Of a stretch of 52,645 nucleotides of DNA, positions 18,144 to 27,278 are shown in pieces. Position numbers and translations under genes: made by a program. The first letter of the stretch is position 1, and every line of letters begins with the position of its first letter. Source of the DNA: an uncultured Treponema sp. (GTDB taxonomy: Bacteria; Spirochaetota; Spirochaetia; Treponematales; Treponemataceae); NCBI GenBank assembly GCA_900316905.1, contig ONET01000007.1, positions 1 to 52,645 on the forward strand. The letters run 5' to 3'. The notes under the pieces are model-generated. The model had not been told where the DNA came from. It made no database searches and saw only the letters and a program-made list of their open reading frames with translations.

Positions 18144-20462
18144 ATGTTCATGTTCAAGAACAAAACGGAAAAACACGGAGTTTCGCTAAGCAGGCTTTTG
18201 ATGCGAAAGCGCTCTATAATGGTTTTCTCATTTTCCGTCGTTGTCCTTGTTTCCTTGTTTTGCGCCCTTATCCTTCGCGCCGTCATGCTGAACGTCCAGA
18301 ACTTTTACAAGAACGCCAGCGAAAGCGCGGTGCGATACAATTCCGTTTTTTTGGAAAAGCGCCTTTCGATATATTTGGACGGTTTGGAGCGCGTCTCGTC
18401 GTCGCCGCTTTTAAGCTTGGACGACAACGCGCAAATAAACGAAAGGCTTTTTACGTCTGACGAGATTGACAAGGCCTATGTTTTGGACTTTTGCTTTGCC
18501 GGAAGAGACTGGCTTGTCCGCTACAAGGACGGCAGGACTTTTGACGTAAAAAAATATCCGTTTTTCACTGAATTTGTCCAAGGCTCCAAGAACACGGAAT
18601 TTTCCGCTTGGGGCCAAAACGACTTTACAAAAGAAGAAAGTTTTTTCGCCGCGCGCAAGGTCTTTGGCAAGGACGGGGACCTTAGGGGAATTCTTTTCTT
18701 TGTGCTTGATTCGCTTGCGGTAAAAAATCCAATGAGCCGCATGGCTTACGCTGAAAACGCCACAAGCTACATGATGGACGAAGCCGGCAATTTCTTGATT
18801 CTGCCGGAATTTGACAGCGTGATAAAAAAAATAGGGGACGATCCTGACAGCCTTGCCCAAAAAGACAAGCGGGCCTTGTTCAACTTTAAGGACGCGCTTG
18901 CAAAAAAACAGTCCGGCTCCGTCGTTTTGGAGACTATAATCCTGGGAAAAGAATTCATTTCTTTCTCGCGCGTCAACAACACAAATTGGATAATAGGATT
19001 GGTGGAAGTCGTCTCTCCCGCCTACTTGGAATTCTTGAATTCCAGCATGAAGGTGGCCGCGCTTTTTGTTTTGTTCGCGGTCTTGATTATTTGCCTTTAC
19101 GCTTTTGTCACGCTTTCAGGCTCGCGCGGAATGTCGAGCCACCGCTTGACCTTGCAGCAAGACTCGGACTTTGACGAGCTTACCGGCTTGTGGACTGAAT
19201 CGCGCTTTGAGGAAGAATGCGGCCGCTTGCTCAGCTCCAAGCCGGACAAAAACTACATGCTTTTTGGAATCGACATCCGCGGCTTTAGAATCGTTCAGCA
19301 GACGGAAGGAATCGCGTCCGCCAACGAGCAGCTTGTCATGCTGGCGCGCCGGCTTGGCCAAATCGCCATGCAGCAGGGCGGAATCGCGGCGCGCGGCGCC
19401 ATCGACCACTTGTATTTGATGTATCCGCTAAAGGACGGACAAAGCAAGGAAGACGCGCTTAAGGAATACGAAGGCCTTTTGTATAATGGAAATTATTTTG
19501 CCGGCCGCATCGGCGAGCGCCTTCCGACAAAGACAGGAATTGTTTTTGCCGGAAAGGATTACGAGAAGGGCTCAGTTCAAACTTTGATAGGAAAGACAAG
19601 CTACGCCAAGCACATAATCCAAGACAACTTGCTGCAAAACTATTCGGTTTACGACAAAAACATGGAGACGCGCATCATAAAGGACAAAAAAATTGAGCGC
19701 TACATACCTGTGGCTTTCACGCACCATGAATTTTATGTCGTTTACCAGCCCAAGGTTGATTTGACAAACGGAAAGGTCATCGGAGCGGAAGCGCTTGTCC
19801 GCTGGCATTCGCCGGAATTGGGCGACTGCATGCCAGATGAATTCATAACGCTGTTTGAGCGGAACGGCTACATAACCAGACTGGACTTTTACGTTTACAG
19901 GGAAGTCTTTGAATTCCTTGCCAAGCGGCAAAGCGAAGGAAAGCCCAACGTTCCGATTTCAGTCAACATGTCGCGCTTCCATTTGGCCGACGAAAAGTTT
20001 GTCAGCAAATTCTGGGACTTGTTCACCGCATACGACATTTCGCCGCAACTTATTGAAGTTGAAATCGTCGAGCGCTCGGTGGGCGCGGGCGACAACCGTT
20101 TGCTGGAAGTCACAAGGCAGCTGCACGAAAAGAATTTCCGCGTCGCGATAGACGACTTTGGAAACGGCGAATCTTCGCTCAACATAATTTCTGAAATTCC
20201 TGCCGACGTGCTCAAGCTGGACCAAAAATTCATGCGGGTCGATCAAAACGGAAAGATTCCAAATCCAGACGAATACAAGATTGTCGCAAAAATTGTCGAG
20301 ATGGCAAAGTCCCTTGGCAAGGAAACTATTTGCGAAGGCGTTGAGACCGAGCAGCAAATTTCCTTCCTGCGTTCCGTCGACGTAAACTACGTCCAGGGTT
20401 TCTATTATTCACGGCCGCTAAAAGAAGAAGACTTTGTAATGTATCTGGAGAGCCACGTTTGA
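18144..20462 (+). CDS. Membrane c-di-GMP phosphodiesterase (Cache-type sensor, degenerate GGDEF, EAL)
   Basis: 772 residues. A transmembrane helix near residues 25-50, an extracytoplasmic region of about 250 residues (probably Cache type) and a second helix (about 305-325) precede a GGDEF-like domain that starts FDELTGLW. Its signature is replaced by RGAIDHLYLMYP, so it should not make c-di-GMP. The EAL domain keeps its catalytic set: AEALVRW, SVNMSRF, EIVERS, IDDFGNG, LKLDQKFM, CEGVET and VQGFYYSRPL. It should therefore hydrolyse c-di-GMP at the membrane. An ATG at 18150 is an alternative start. The next gene starts at its stop codon. Confidence 0.9.
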   Translation: MFMFKNKTEKHGVSLSRLLMRKRSIMVFSFSVVVLVSLFCALILRAVMLNVQNFYKNASESAVRYNSVFLEKRLSIYLDGLERVSSSPLLSLDDNAQINERLFTSDEIDKAYVLDFCFAGRDWLVRYKDGRTFDVKKYPFFTEFVQGSKNTEFSAWGQNDFTKEESFFAARKVFGKDGDLRGILFFVLDSLAVKNPMSRMAYAENATSYMMDEAGNFLILPEFDSVIKKIGDDPDSLAQKDKRALFNFKDALAKKQSGSVVLETIILGKEFISFSRVNNTNWIIGLVEVVSPAYLEFLNSSMKVAALFVLFAVLIICLYAFVTLSGSRGMSSHRLTLQQDSDFDELTGLWTESRFEEECGRLLSSKPDKNYMLFGIDIRGFRIVQQTEGIASANEQLVMLARRLGQIAMQQGGIAARGAIDHLYLMYPLKDGQSKEDALKEYEGLLYNGNYFAGRIGERLPTKTGIVFAGKDYEKGSVQTLIGKTSYAKHIIQDNLLQNYSVYDKNMETRIIKDKKIERYIPVAFTHHEFYVVYQPKVDLTNGKVIGAEALVRWHSPELGDCMPDEFITLFERNGYITRLDFYVYREVFEFLAKRQSEGKPNVPISVNMSRFHLADEKFVSKFWDLFTAYDISPQLIEVEIVERSVGAGDNRLLEVTRQLHEKNFRVAIDDFGNGESSLNIISEIPADVLKLDQKFMRVDQNGKIPNPDEYKIVAKIVEMAKSLGKETICEGVETEQQISFLRSVDVNYVQGFYYSRPLKEEDFVMYLESHV

Positions 20463-21508
20463 AAAAATACACTGCCGCCGTTGTCGGAATCGGAAGAATA
20501 GGCTGGACTCTTGGCTTTGACAAAAAGCGCGAGCAGCCGGCAAGCCATGTGATGGCGCTCAAAAAAAATTCGCGCGTAAAATTTATCGGCGGCGTGGACT
20601 CAAATCCCAAGACGCTCGCGGCCTTCCGCAAAAAAAATCCCTTGGCCCGCGTTTATCCCACGGTCGAAGAGCTTTTCAAAGTCTCGGCGCCCGACATCGT
20701 TGTCGTTGCCGTAAACGAAGACTCGCACTTGTCGGTGACCCTTGACGTTTTGAGCCGCTCTCCAAAGCTTGTGATTTTGGAAAAGCCGGTCGCCTTAAAT
20801 TTGCGCGAGGCCGCCAAAATAAAAAGCGCCGCCAACAAATACGGCGTTCCGATTTTGGTCAACCACGAGCGCCGCTTTGCCTCCGACTATAAGGCCGCCG
20901 CCGCTTACCTGACAAAAATCGGTGAAGTCCAATCGATTGAGGCGCGGCTTTTTTCTGGAATGAAATTGTATGACAAGGCCGCGGAAGAAAGCGGCGCCTA
21001 CAGCCTTTTGCACGACGGAACGCATTTGGTGGACATAGTTTTGTTTTTTCTGGAGCGGCTTGAAGACGGCTCGGGCCAAAAGCGCCAGCGCGTCTTGTTG
21101 AAAAATCCTGTCGTCACAGGAATCTTTCGCGATCCCAAGAACAAGGCGGTTGTCCGCGAGCTTTGCGCGCATTATTCAAGCAAGCTTTGCCCGCAAGTTT
21201 CTTTTTTCATGTCTGGAAGAAGCCGCTTTTTTGGCTTTGAGCTTGACGTTGTGGGAACGCAGGGCCGCGTTTGCATTGGGAACGGATACGCCAAATTTTA
21301 CAAGAGCAAGGAATCCAGCCTTTACACAGGCTTTCATTCGCTTGGCCGCGACGAAGAAATTCGCCTGCCCAAAAAGACCGGCTATTTTTCCAACATGGTC
21401 AAAAACGCCGTTGACTTCTTGGACGGCAAGACCCAGCTTGAGTCAACGCTTCAAACGGGAATCAACGCGCTTTCTGTCTTGGAAGAGATAAAAAGCTTTT
21501 TGCAATAG
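20459..21508 (+). CDS. Gfo/Idh/MocA family oxidoreductase
   Basis: 349 residues. The N-terminal Rossmann fold begins KKYTAAVVGIGRIGW (GxGxxG for NAD(P)) and continues with VILEKPVALNLREA, whose EKP motif carries the conserved lysine of the family. NHERRFASDYKA and LHDGTHLVDIVLFFLE belong to the C-terminal substrate domain. Members oxidise or reduce sugars, inositols or similar polyols; the substrate is not readable here. The start is a TTG that overlaps the TGA of the EAL gene (TTGA), so translation is coupled. It converges with pyrKD only 10 nt away. Confidence 0.88.
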   Translation: MKKYTAAVVGIGRIGWTLGFDKKREQPASHVMALKKNSRVKFIGGVDSNPKTLAAFRKKNPLARVYPTVEELFKVSAPDIVVVAVNEDSHLSVTLDVLSRSPKLVILEKPVALNLREAAKIKSAANKYGVPILVNHERRFASDYKAAAAYLTKIGEVQSIEARLFSGMKLYDKAAEESGAYSLLHDGTHLVDIVLFFLERLEDGSGQKRQRVLLKNPVVTGIFRDPKNKAVVRELCAHYSSKLCPQVSFFMSGRSRFFGFELDVVGTQGRVCIGNGYAKFYKSKESSLYTGFHSLGRDEEIRLPKKTGYFSNMVKNAVDFLDGKTQLESTLQTGINALSVLEEIKSFLQ

Positions 21509-21518
21509 CCAAGAAATT

Positions 21519-23294
21519 TCAAGCCTTTTGCGCGATTCCTCGGAAGTCCTTTACGCTGGAATAACCCTTGCGCCGCATAAAGGCTTCAATGCCTTCAATG
21601 ATTTCCTTCATGGCCAAGGGGTTGGCGAATGTGGCTGTTCCTACTTGAACTGCAGCCGCTCCCGTCATTATGAATTCCACCGCGTCGCGCCAAGTCGCGA
21701 TGCCGCCGATTCCGATTACTGGAATGCGCTGGTCTTCCGGCAATTTGTTCATGGCCTCGACCACTTCCCAAACATAGCGCAAAGCTATTGGCCTGACCGC
21801 GGGGCCGCCGAAGCCGGCTTTTACCTTGTCAAAAACAGGCTCTCCCTTTTCTATGTCTATCGCGACTCCCTGGAAGGAATTGCACAAGCTTATAGCGTCC
21901 GCGCCGGCTTCCCTGCAAGCGAGCGCGACTCCAACTACGTCGCTTGCCTGCGGGGTCAGCTTTACAATCAAGGGTTTTGTAACAATTTCGCGGATTCTTT
22001 TTGTCGCGTCGCTTGCAGTTTGGCAAGACATTCCCAAAGCGGCCCCGCCCGTCGACACGTTGGGGCAGGAGATGTTCAGCTCGATTGCGTCAACGTCGCT
22101 GTTTTCCAAAAGGCGGGCGCCTTCGCAGTAGCTTTGGATTGAAGAGCCCGAAAGGTTTGCGATTACGGCCGTTCCCAATTCTTTCATTTGAGGAAGCTCT
22201 TCCTTTATAAAGTGCGGAATGCCGGGGTTTTGCAGACCGATGGAATTCATCAAGCCGCTGGGCGTTTCCCAAAGGCGCCGGCCGCTGTTTCCTTGCCTTG
22301 GCTCAAGCGTGAGTCCCTTTGAAGAAATTCCGCCAAGCGAAGAAATGTCAAAGACCGATTCGTATTCAGTTCCAAAGCCAAATGTTCCTGAGCTTGCGAT
22401 TACCGGATTTTTTAGGCGAAGGCCTCCGACATTTACGGAAAGGTCTATCACGCCGACCGCGTTTCTTTTTTGCGGCGGAATGGGATCGTCAAAAATTATT
22501 TTTTGTCCGGCAAATACGGGGCCGTCCTTGCAGCACCTTTTGTAGCCTTCCACAGTTTGAACCGTACAGCCCAGGCAAACGCCCATGCCGCAAGCCATTT
22601 TTTCTTCAAGCGAAAGATAGCATTGGACATTCGCGTCGCGGCAAATTCCTTGGATGTAGCGGAGCATCGGAGCCGGGCCGCAAGCGTAGACGGCCGTGTA
22701 TTTTCTTGCCCTTAGGTCGGACGCGTTGAGCGCCGCGCTTATCATTCCCGAGATTCCTTGGCTTCCGTCGTCGGTCGTGATGAAAAGCGTCTTTGCCTTT
22801 ATGTTTTGCAAGCCGTAAGAGCCGCTCTTAAAGCTGGCGTAAAAGTCGTAGGTTTGGTCGGGCAGGGTGGAGGCGAATCCGGCGACAGGCGCGATTCCAA
22901 CTCCGCCTCCGACAATGCAAATGTTTGAGCCTTCGATTGGGCGCGGGAATGTGTTTCCGCAAGGCCCCAAAAGCTCAACGCGGTCGCCGCTTTTTAGCGC
23001 GCAAAGTTCCCGCGTGCCTTTGCCTTTTTTTAGAATCAAGAATTCTATTTTTGCGGAATTGTTGTCAGGAAGAATCTGAACGCTGAATACGCTTATTGGC
23101 CGGGCCAGAAGTTTTTGCGAAGAATGTGAGCGCAGCATGAAAAATTGGCCGGCGGCCGGGAGCGCGGATTTTTCAGCCTTCAGCGAAAGCGACCAAACGC
23201 TTCCTTCTGGAACAGCGCCCTGGACAGGAGCGCATTCAATCACATGGGCCATTTGAAAAATCGCGGGCGTTTCGTCTTGGCAAAAGTCTGTCAT
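21519..23294 (-). CDS. pyrKD: Fused dihydroorotate dehydrogenase: PyrK electron-transfer subunit + PyrD catalytic subunit
   Basis: A 591-residue fusion. Residues about 15-270 are PyrK: the FAD domain (RPISVFSV), the NAD site (CIVGGGVGIAPV, YACGPAPML) and the [2Fe-2S] cysteines in ACGMGVCLGC plus KRCC (C235, C240, C243, C254/255). Residues about 283-591 are a class 1B PyrD: IASSGTFGFG, MNSIGLQNPG, the catalytic Cys in ELNISCPN, VKLTP and IPVIGIGGI. The protein oxidises dihydroorotate to orotate and passes electrons to NAD+. In most bacteria these are two genes. The start overlaps the pyrF stop (ATGA) and has a GGAGG site. Confidence 0.95.
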   Translation of the reverse strand: MTDFCQDETPAIFQMAHVIECAPVQGAVPEGSVWSLSLKAEKSALPAAGQFFMLRSHSSQKLLARPISVFSVQILPDNNSAKIEFLILKKGKGTRELCALKSGDRVELLGPCGNTFPRPIEGSNICIVGGGVGIAPVAGFASTLPDQTYDFYASFKSGSYGLQNIKAKTLFITTDDGSQGISGMISAALNASDLRARKYTAVYACGPAPMLRYIQGICRDANVQCYLSLEEKMACGMGVCLGCTVQTVEGYKRCCKDGPVFAGQKIIFDDPIPPQKRNAVGVIDLSVNVGGLRLKNPVIASSGTFGFGTEYESVFDISSLGGISSKGLTLEPRQGNSGRRLWETPSGLMNSIGLQNPGIPHFIKEELPQMKELGTAVIANLSGSSIQSYCEGARLLENSDVDAIELNISCPNVSTGGAALGMSCQTASDATKRIREIVTKPLIVKLTPQASDVVGVALACREAGADAISLCNSFQGVAIDIEKGEPVFDKVKAGFGGPAVRPIALRYVWEVVEAMNKLPEDQRIPVIGIGGIATWRDAVEFIMTGAAAVQVGTATFANPLAMKEIIEGIEAFMRRKGYSSVKDFRGIAQKA

Positions 23295-24220
23295 TTTTGG
23301 CCTCCGTTTGAAGCGGCAAATTGAAGCAATTCGGTCTTGGCGGCGACGCAGGCGCGCAAGGCGCTTGAGGCAATGTCGTCAAGGGTTAGCGAGGACGACG
23401 CTATTTTGTCTTGAAGGGCCGCGTCCTTTTTGTAGGCGCAAAGAATGCCTCGGCTGGAATTTACAGTTCCGCCGGCTTTTTGCAAGAGCGTTCCGCAAAT
23501 GTCGGCCGCTCCGCCTTGCGCTCCGTAGCCCGGAATCAAAAAGAAAATTTCCGGATAGGCCGCGCGAATGGAAGCCGCGTCCGCTTGGTGCGTGCAGCCC
23601 ACTACCGCTCCCACGGGCGAGCAAGTCTGGCCCGCGAACGCGGCGGACATTTTGTCCTTTATTCTATTTAATTCTTTTCCGACGCGGTCCAAGGCCAAGC
23701 CGCCTGCCTTAAGCTCAAGCTGCTCGATGTCCGCCGCTCCGGGGTTGGACGTGCGCAAAAGGACAAAGATTCCCTTTCCGGCTTTTTCGCAATATTCGGT
23801 GAATGGCTCAAGCGTTTCAAAGCCCATGTAGGGGTTGACCGTCATTATGTCTGTCTCAAAGTCGCCTTCAAAATGCGCCCTTGCGTAGGCCGAGGCGGAC
23901 GCGGCTATGTCTCCGCGCTTTACGTCGCTAATGCAAACAAAGTCCGAGTCGCGGACAGCGCGCAAGGTTTTTGCGTAAACCTCCATTCCTTCCAGGCCCA
24001 TCGCCTCGTAGTAGGCCGCCTGGACTTTAAAGCAAGAGGCGCAGTTTTCCGACTTTACGCGCTCGATTATCGCCTGGTTGTAGGCCAAAACCGCTTGGGC
24101 GGGGCTTTTAAATTTTTGGGCGATGTTCTGCGGAATGTATGACGGGTCTGTGTCAAGGCCGACGCAAAGGGGGCCGTTCTTTTTTACGGCCTCCTGCAAT
24201 TTTTGCATGTTGTGAATCAT
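23291..24220 (-). CDS. pyrF: Orotidine-5'-phosphate decarboxylase
   Basis: 309 residues, the long (type 2) form of OMP decarboxylase, which makes UMP from OMP in the last step of the pathway served by the adjoining pyrKD. Signatures are LCVGLDTDPSYIP, ISDVKRGDIAASASAYA with the catalytic Asp-Lys-x-x-Asp set, VNPYMGFETLEPF and FVLLRTSNPGA. The promoter gives a leaderless mRNA. The ATG at 24220 sits exactly 6 nt past the -10, which backs this start over the internal ATG at MQKLQEA. Confidence 0.96.
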   Translation of the reverse strand: MIHNMQKLQEAVKKNGPLCVGLDTDPSYIPQNIAQKFKSPAQAVLAYNQAIIERVKSENCASCFKVQAAYYEAMGLEGMEVYAKTLRAVRDSDFVCISDVKRGDIAASASAYARAHFEGDFETDIMTVNPYMGFETLEPFTEYCEKAGKGIFVLLRTSNPGAADIEQLELKAGGLALDRVGKELNRIKDKMSAAFAGQTCSPVGAVVGCTHQADAASIRAAYPEIFFLIPGYGAQGGAADICGTLLQKAGGTVNSSRGILCAYKKDAALQDKIASSSLTLDDIASSALRACVAAKTELLQFAASNGGQK

Positions 24221-24226
24221 TCTTCC

Positions 24227-24255
24227 ATTTTAACGGAAATCGCGGCGGTTGTCAA
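24227..24255 (-). promoter_or_regulatory. pyrF-pyrKD promoter, leaderless
   Basis: Minus strand: consensus -35 TTGACA (24255-24250), a 17-nt spacer and -10 TAAAAT (24232-24227), then 6 nt to the ATG. Confidence 0.75.
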
Positions 24256-24267
24256 GGGAACTAACAA

Positions 24268-24359
24268 GGCCCTCCGCATTGTGAATTCAATAACAAAAAA
24301 TGCTTCCAGCCGAGCCGCTCCTTTGCGCATTTTTTTTAATTCTTGTATTGCGGAGGGCC
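24268..24359 (-). repeat. Intergenic structured element A' (short, reverse orientation)
   Basis: A 92-bp near-palindrome bounded by a 13-bp inverted repeat (GGCCCTCCGCATT / ATTGCGGAGGGCC, one mismatch). Read on the minus strand, it has an A-run, ATGCGC, a GC-rich segment GGAGCGGCTCGGCTGG, then GCATTTTTTG and a TTGAATTC flank. These match the two ends of full element A with the middle deleted. It abuts element A directly. Confidence 0.65.
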
Positions 24360-24567
24360 GGGCAAACGCTATGGAAGCAGTAAAAAGAATGCGCGAGGGA
24401 GCGGGGCGGCTGGCGGCGACACTCGCTTTGCGCCAGCCGCGATAGCGGCAGATGTAGATAGTTTCAAGGCGCAATGCGTGTGTAGCGCAGTTATCAAGCG
24501 GCGCCGATCGGCCGCAGCCGCGACTGGGAGCATCTCTTTTGTTGTTGAATTCATAATTCGTTTGCCC
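24360..24567 (+). ncRNA. Intergenic structured element A (full copy of a new repeat family)
   Basis: 208 bp bounded by a perfect 9-bp inverted repeat (GGGCAAACG / CGTTTGCCC). Inside it: a closing stem ATGC/GCAT flanked by an A-run and a T-run; a GC-rich 5' block; P2 CTGGCGGCG with CGCCGATCGG; P3 ACACTCGCTTTGCGCC with GGCGCAATGCGTGTGT; a central hairpin GCCGC-GATA-GCGGC; the strand ATAGTTTCAA; and the 3' motif CCGCGACTGGGAGC. It lies between divergent pyrF and the lipoprotein gene. Whether it is transcribed as an RNA or acts as DNA is not known. Confidence 0.65.
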
Positions 24568-24574
24568 TTGGAAC

Positions 24575-24604
24575 TTGACAGTCGCGCTTTTGCCATAGTA
24601 GACT
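24575..24604 (+). promoter_or_regulatory. Promoter of the S41-Sel1-C11 operon
   Basis: -35 TTGACA (24575-24580), with TAGACT (24599-24604) as the best -10 at an 18-nt spacing. It begins just outside element A. Confidence 0.45.
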
Positions 24605-24626
24605 AAAAAGAATTGAGGCGGTGATT

Positions 24627-26387
24627 ATGAAAAGTTTTTCAATCAAAATTCCGAGCGTCGGAAGGGTTTTGGCTTTGACGGCGCTTTTGGCCTGCTTGTC
24701 TTCTTGCGGCCAAAATCGGGCGCTCAAGGTAAAGGACTTTGCTCTAAAGGCTACAAAGATTTATTACGGCGAACTTGACAGCGTGGACAGCTTTGACTTG
24801 TATTTTTCGGACGCGACCGGAAAGGTTCCCTATGTGGACCTTGTGACTTCGCTAAACAAGCTGTTCAACTCCAAGACTTTTTCCGCAAAAAAGGAAGGCT
24901 CGGACCTTACGGTGGTCAGGGAGGACAACGGAGCCAAAGTCCACATCGACCCCAAAAAAAAGGAAATAACTTTTTCCGATTACGACCTTTTTAAAATGAA
25001 CGCCGGCGCCGCCTCTCTTTTGGACATTGTCGTAACCGACGACATCATCACCCACTGCGACCTGGCGACCTATGAAAACCGGGGCGAGCCTATAACCGTT
25101 TATTATGGAACATTTTTAATAGACATGGCGATTGACAAAAACATCGCGCTCTTGCCCTTGCAAACTTTTGTGGACGTTTTTTTGTCAGGAAACACCTATG
25201 GCGCCGTCCTTTACAACGGCGACGAGATTTTTTACGTTTATGACAAGTCTTCTTTGTTCAACGACTCTTTTGAGCGTACGGAACTTGGAAAAAAGTATTA
25301 TTCCGTCGCGCCCTCGGAAGTGGACGAAAGTCTCGCGGACTTTAACATGAGGGAATTGGCCTTGAATTTTCAGTTGAACTACGGCCTTAGGGAACTGCGT
25401 GGCATAGAAAAATTTTCAGACTGGTTTGAGACGCATGGCCTTTTGGAGCGCCTGTCGTCAACGGACGCCAACGAAGTTGACCTTGCGATAAAAGAAATTT
25501 GCTACCGGTATTTTGGAGACATCCACAGCTCTTTTGAGGCGCATTCCCCTTACGCAAAGTTTAACAAGGAAAAAGAGCGGGAAGAAAATCAAAGCATATC
25601 GACATCGCCTTCATACAGGCGAATCAACCAGAGCCTTGAGGACGCGAAGGAAACGCGCGGCTCGTTTTTTCCTGACGGACTTCCGGGCATCCAAAAAATC
25701 GGCGACACGCTTTACGTCACCTTTGACGAATTTTTTGGCAATGGAAGGGATTATTTTGAAGAGCCTTTGACCGACGATGACTGGGACGCGATTCTTAGCG
25801 ACTACCCTTCAAGCGGAGTGGACACCTTTGGCCTTATACACGCGGCCAACGAAGTCGTTCAAGAGGATCCAACCATACGGAATGTCGTCGTGGACATTTC
25901 ATGCAACACAGGCGGCGGACTTGACGAGGAAGTTTTTGTCGCCTGCTGGCTCTTGGGCTTCAGCCACTTGCAAATACAAAGCGGAACTACCGGCTGCCAG
26001 TCGGCCACCAGCTATTTAGCCGACGTCAACTTTGACGGCGAAGTCACCCAAGAAGACAATGTCCGCGACCGCCGCCTTTTTTGCCTTGTGTCCGACATAA
26101 CTTTTTCTTGCGGAAACCTTTTGGCTTCCATGCTAAAGGAATCCGGCAGGGCGACCTTGATTGGAAGCAAGACCGGCGGCGGAGCTTGCGCCGTTTATCC
26201 AACATCTAGCGCCATCGGAACCTACTTCAACACCTCAAGCCATTTTCGCTTTAGCGCCGAAAAGAACGGAGTCTTTAAGGACATCGACGACGGCGTTAGC
26301 CCGGACTACAAGCTTACCGAGCTTAGGTCCTTTTACAATCGTTCCGACAAAAACGGCCTGACGGCCTTTATAAAAAAATTGTATTAA
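24627..26387 (+). CDS. S41-like peptidase lipoprotein with an EF-hand-type loop
   Basis: 586 residues. The lipoprotein signal ends in LACLSSC (lipobox), so it should be anchored in the envelope. The C-terminal half resembles the S41 (C-terminal-processing/tricorn-like) peptidase fold: DTLYVTFDEFFGNGR, VVVDISCNTGGGLDEE, and SDITFSCGNLLASMLKE with the candidate nucleophile Ser, then LIGSKTGGGA. Between these lies DVNFDGEVTQED, a dockerin/EF-hand-type calcium loop. I chose the ATG at 24627 (GAGGCGGTG upstream); an in-frame GTG lies 6 nt before. It heads an operon of exported proteins. Confidence 0.8.
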   Translation: MKSFSIKIPSVGRVLALTALLACLSSCGQNRALKVKDFALKATKIYYGELDSVDSFDLYFSDATGKVPYVDLVTSLNKLFNSKTFSAKKEGSDLTVVREDNGAKVHIDPKKKEITFSDYDLFKMNAGAASLLDIVVTDDIITHCDLATYENRGEPITVYYGTFLIDMAIDKNIALLPLQTFVDVFLSGNTYGAVLYNGDEIFYVYDKSSLFNDSFERTELGKKYYSVAPSEVDESLADFNMRELALNFQLNYGLRELRGIEKFSDWFETHGLLERLSSTDANEVDLAIKEICYRYFGDIHSSFEAHSPYAKFNKEKEREENQSISTSPSYRRINQSLEDAKETRGSFFPDGLPGIQKIGDTLYVTFDEFFGNGRDYFEEPLTDDDWDAILSDYPSSGVDTFGLIHAANEVVQEDPTIRNVVVDISCNTGGGLDEEVFVACWLLGFSHLQIQSGTTGCQSATSYLADVNFDGEVTQEDNVRDRRLFCLVSDITFSCGNLLASMLKESGRATLIGSKTGGGACAVYPTSSAIGTYFNTSSHFRFSAEKNGVFKDIDDGVSPDYKLTELRSFYNRSDKNGLTAFIKKLY

Positions 26388-26402
26388 AAGAAGGAGTTGT
26401 TT

Positions 26403-27278
26403 ATGAAAAAAATTATCGCGGCCGTCGCGGCCTTTGCTTTGGCTCTGCCGCTTTTCGCGCAATCTTTTGTAGTTCCCAACGGCGTTCCCAATCCTAACGG
26501 CGGAGAAAGCTACAGTTTTTCAATCACTTTGTTTGAAATTAAGGACATTTTTGGCGGAAAGAAAAAACACCCGGAAGAAGTTGAAGAAAGCAAAAAAGAC
26601 GAGCCTGTTCAAAAAGCCAAGAATGAAGTAAAGGAACTTCCGCCGGAAGCGTCTGACGCGGACGCCGTCGAAGAGATGACGCGCCTGGCCCAGAGCGGCC
26701 TCGCGGACTTTCAGTATAATTTGGGCCGCTGCTACGACAAAGGCATTAAAGTGGCGCAGGATTACGAGCAGGCGCTTTACTGGTACCAAAAGGCGGCGGA
26801 GCAAGGGCACGACAAGGCCGCCAATAATTTGGGCTGCATGTACATTGACGGAAGGGGAGTCGCGCAAGATTATGAAAAGGCCGCCTACTGGCTTGAGCTT
26901 TCCGCGCAAAAAAACGACACGCTGGCCATTTTGAATTTAGGCTGCATGTACGAGGACGGAAACTTGGGCGGCTCTCAGAATTATGACAAGGCTTTTGAGT
27001 ATTACCAAAAGGCCGACAAGTTGGGCTGCGCTCCCGCCGCCTATGAGTTGGGCCATTGTTTTGAGGTTGGCGTGGGAACAAAAGCCAACGCAAAAAAAGC
27101 TTTTTCTTTCTATAAAAAATCCGCCGACGCAGGCTATGGTCCCGCCGCCTACGAAACCGGCCGCCGCTACCTTGAAGGCGACGGCGTTAAAAAAGACTTA
27201 AATATGGCAAGAAAATATTTGGAAATCGCCGTTAAAAAAGGCGAGCTGAAGGCCGCCGGCCTTTTGGGAGCTTTATGA
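26403..27278 (+). CDS. Exported Sel1-repeat (TPR-like) protein
   Basis: 291 residues. The signal peptide MKKIIAAVAAFALALPLFA is followed by a Lys/Glu-rich linker and about five Sel1-like repeats from residue 95 to the end, for example QYNLGRCYDKGIKVAQDYEQ and AANNLGCMYIDGRGVAQDYE. Such repeats form alpha-helical protein-binding scaffolds. AAGGAG precedes the ATG at 26403. The 3' end overlaps the next start (ATGA), so it is translated with the C11 peptidase and may present or regulate it (inference). Confidence 0.88.
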   Translation: MKKIIAAVAAFALALPLFAQSFVVPNGVPNPNGGESYSFSITLFEIKDIFGGKKKHPEEVEESKKDEPVQKAKNEVKELPPEASDADAVEEMTRLAQSGLADFQYNLGRCYDKGIKVAQDYEQALYWYQKAAEQGHDKAANNLGCMYIDGRGVAQDYEKAAYWLELSAQKNDTLAILNLGCMYEDGNLGGSQNYDKAFEYYQKADKLGCAPAAYELGHCFEVGVGTKANAKKAFSFYKKSADAGYGPAAYETGRRYLEGDGVKKDLNMARKYLEIAVKKGELKAAGLLGAL

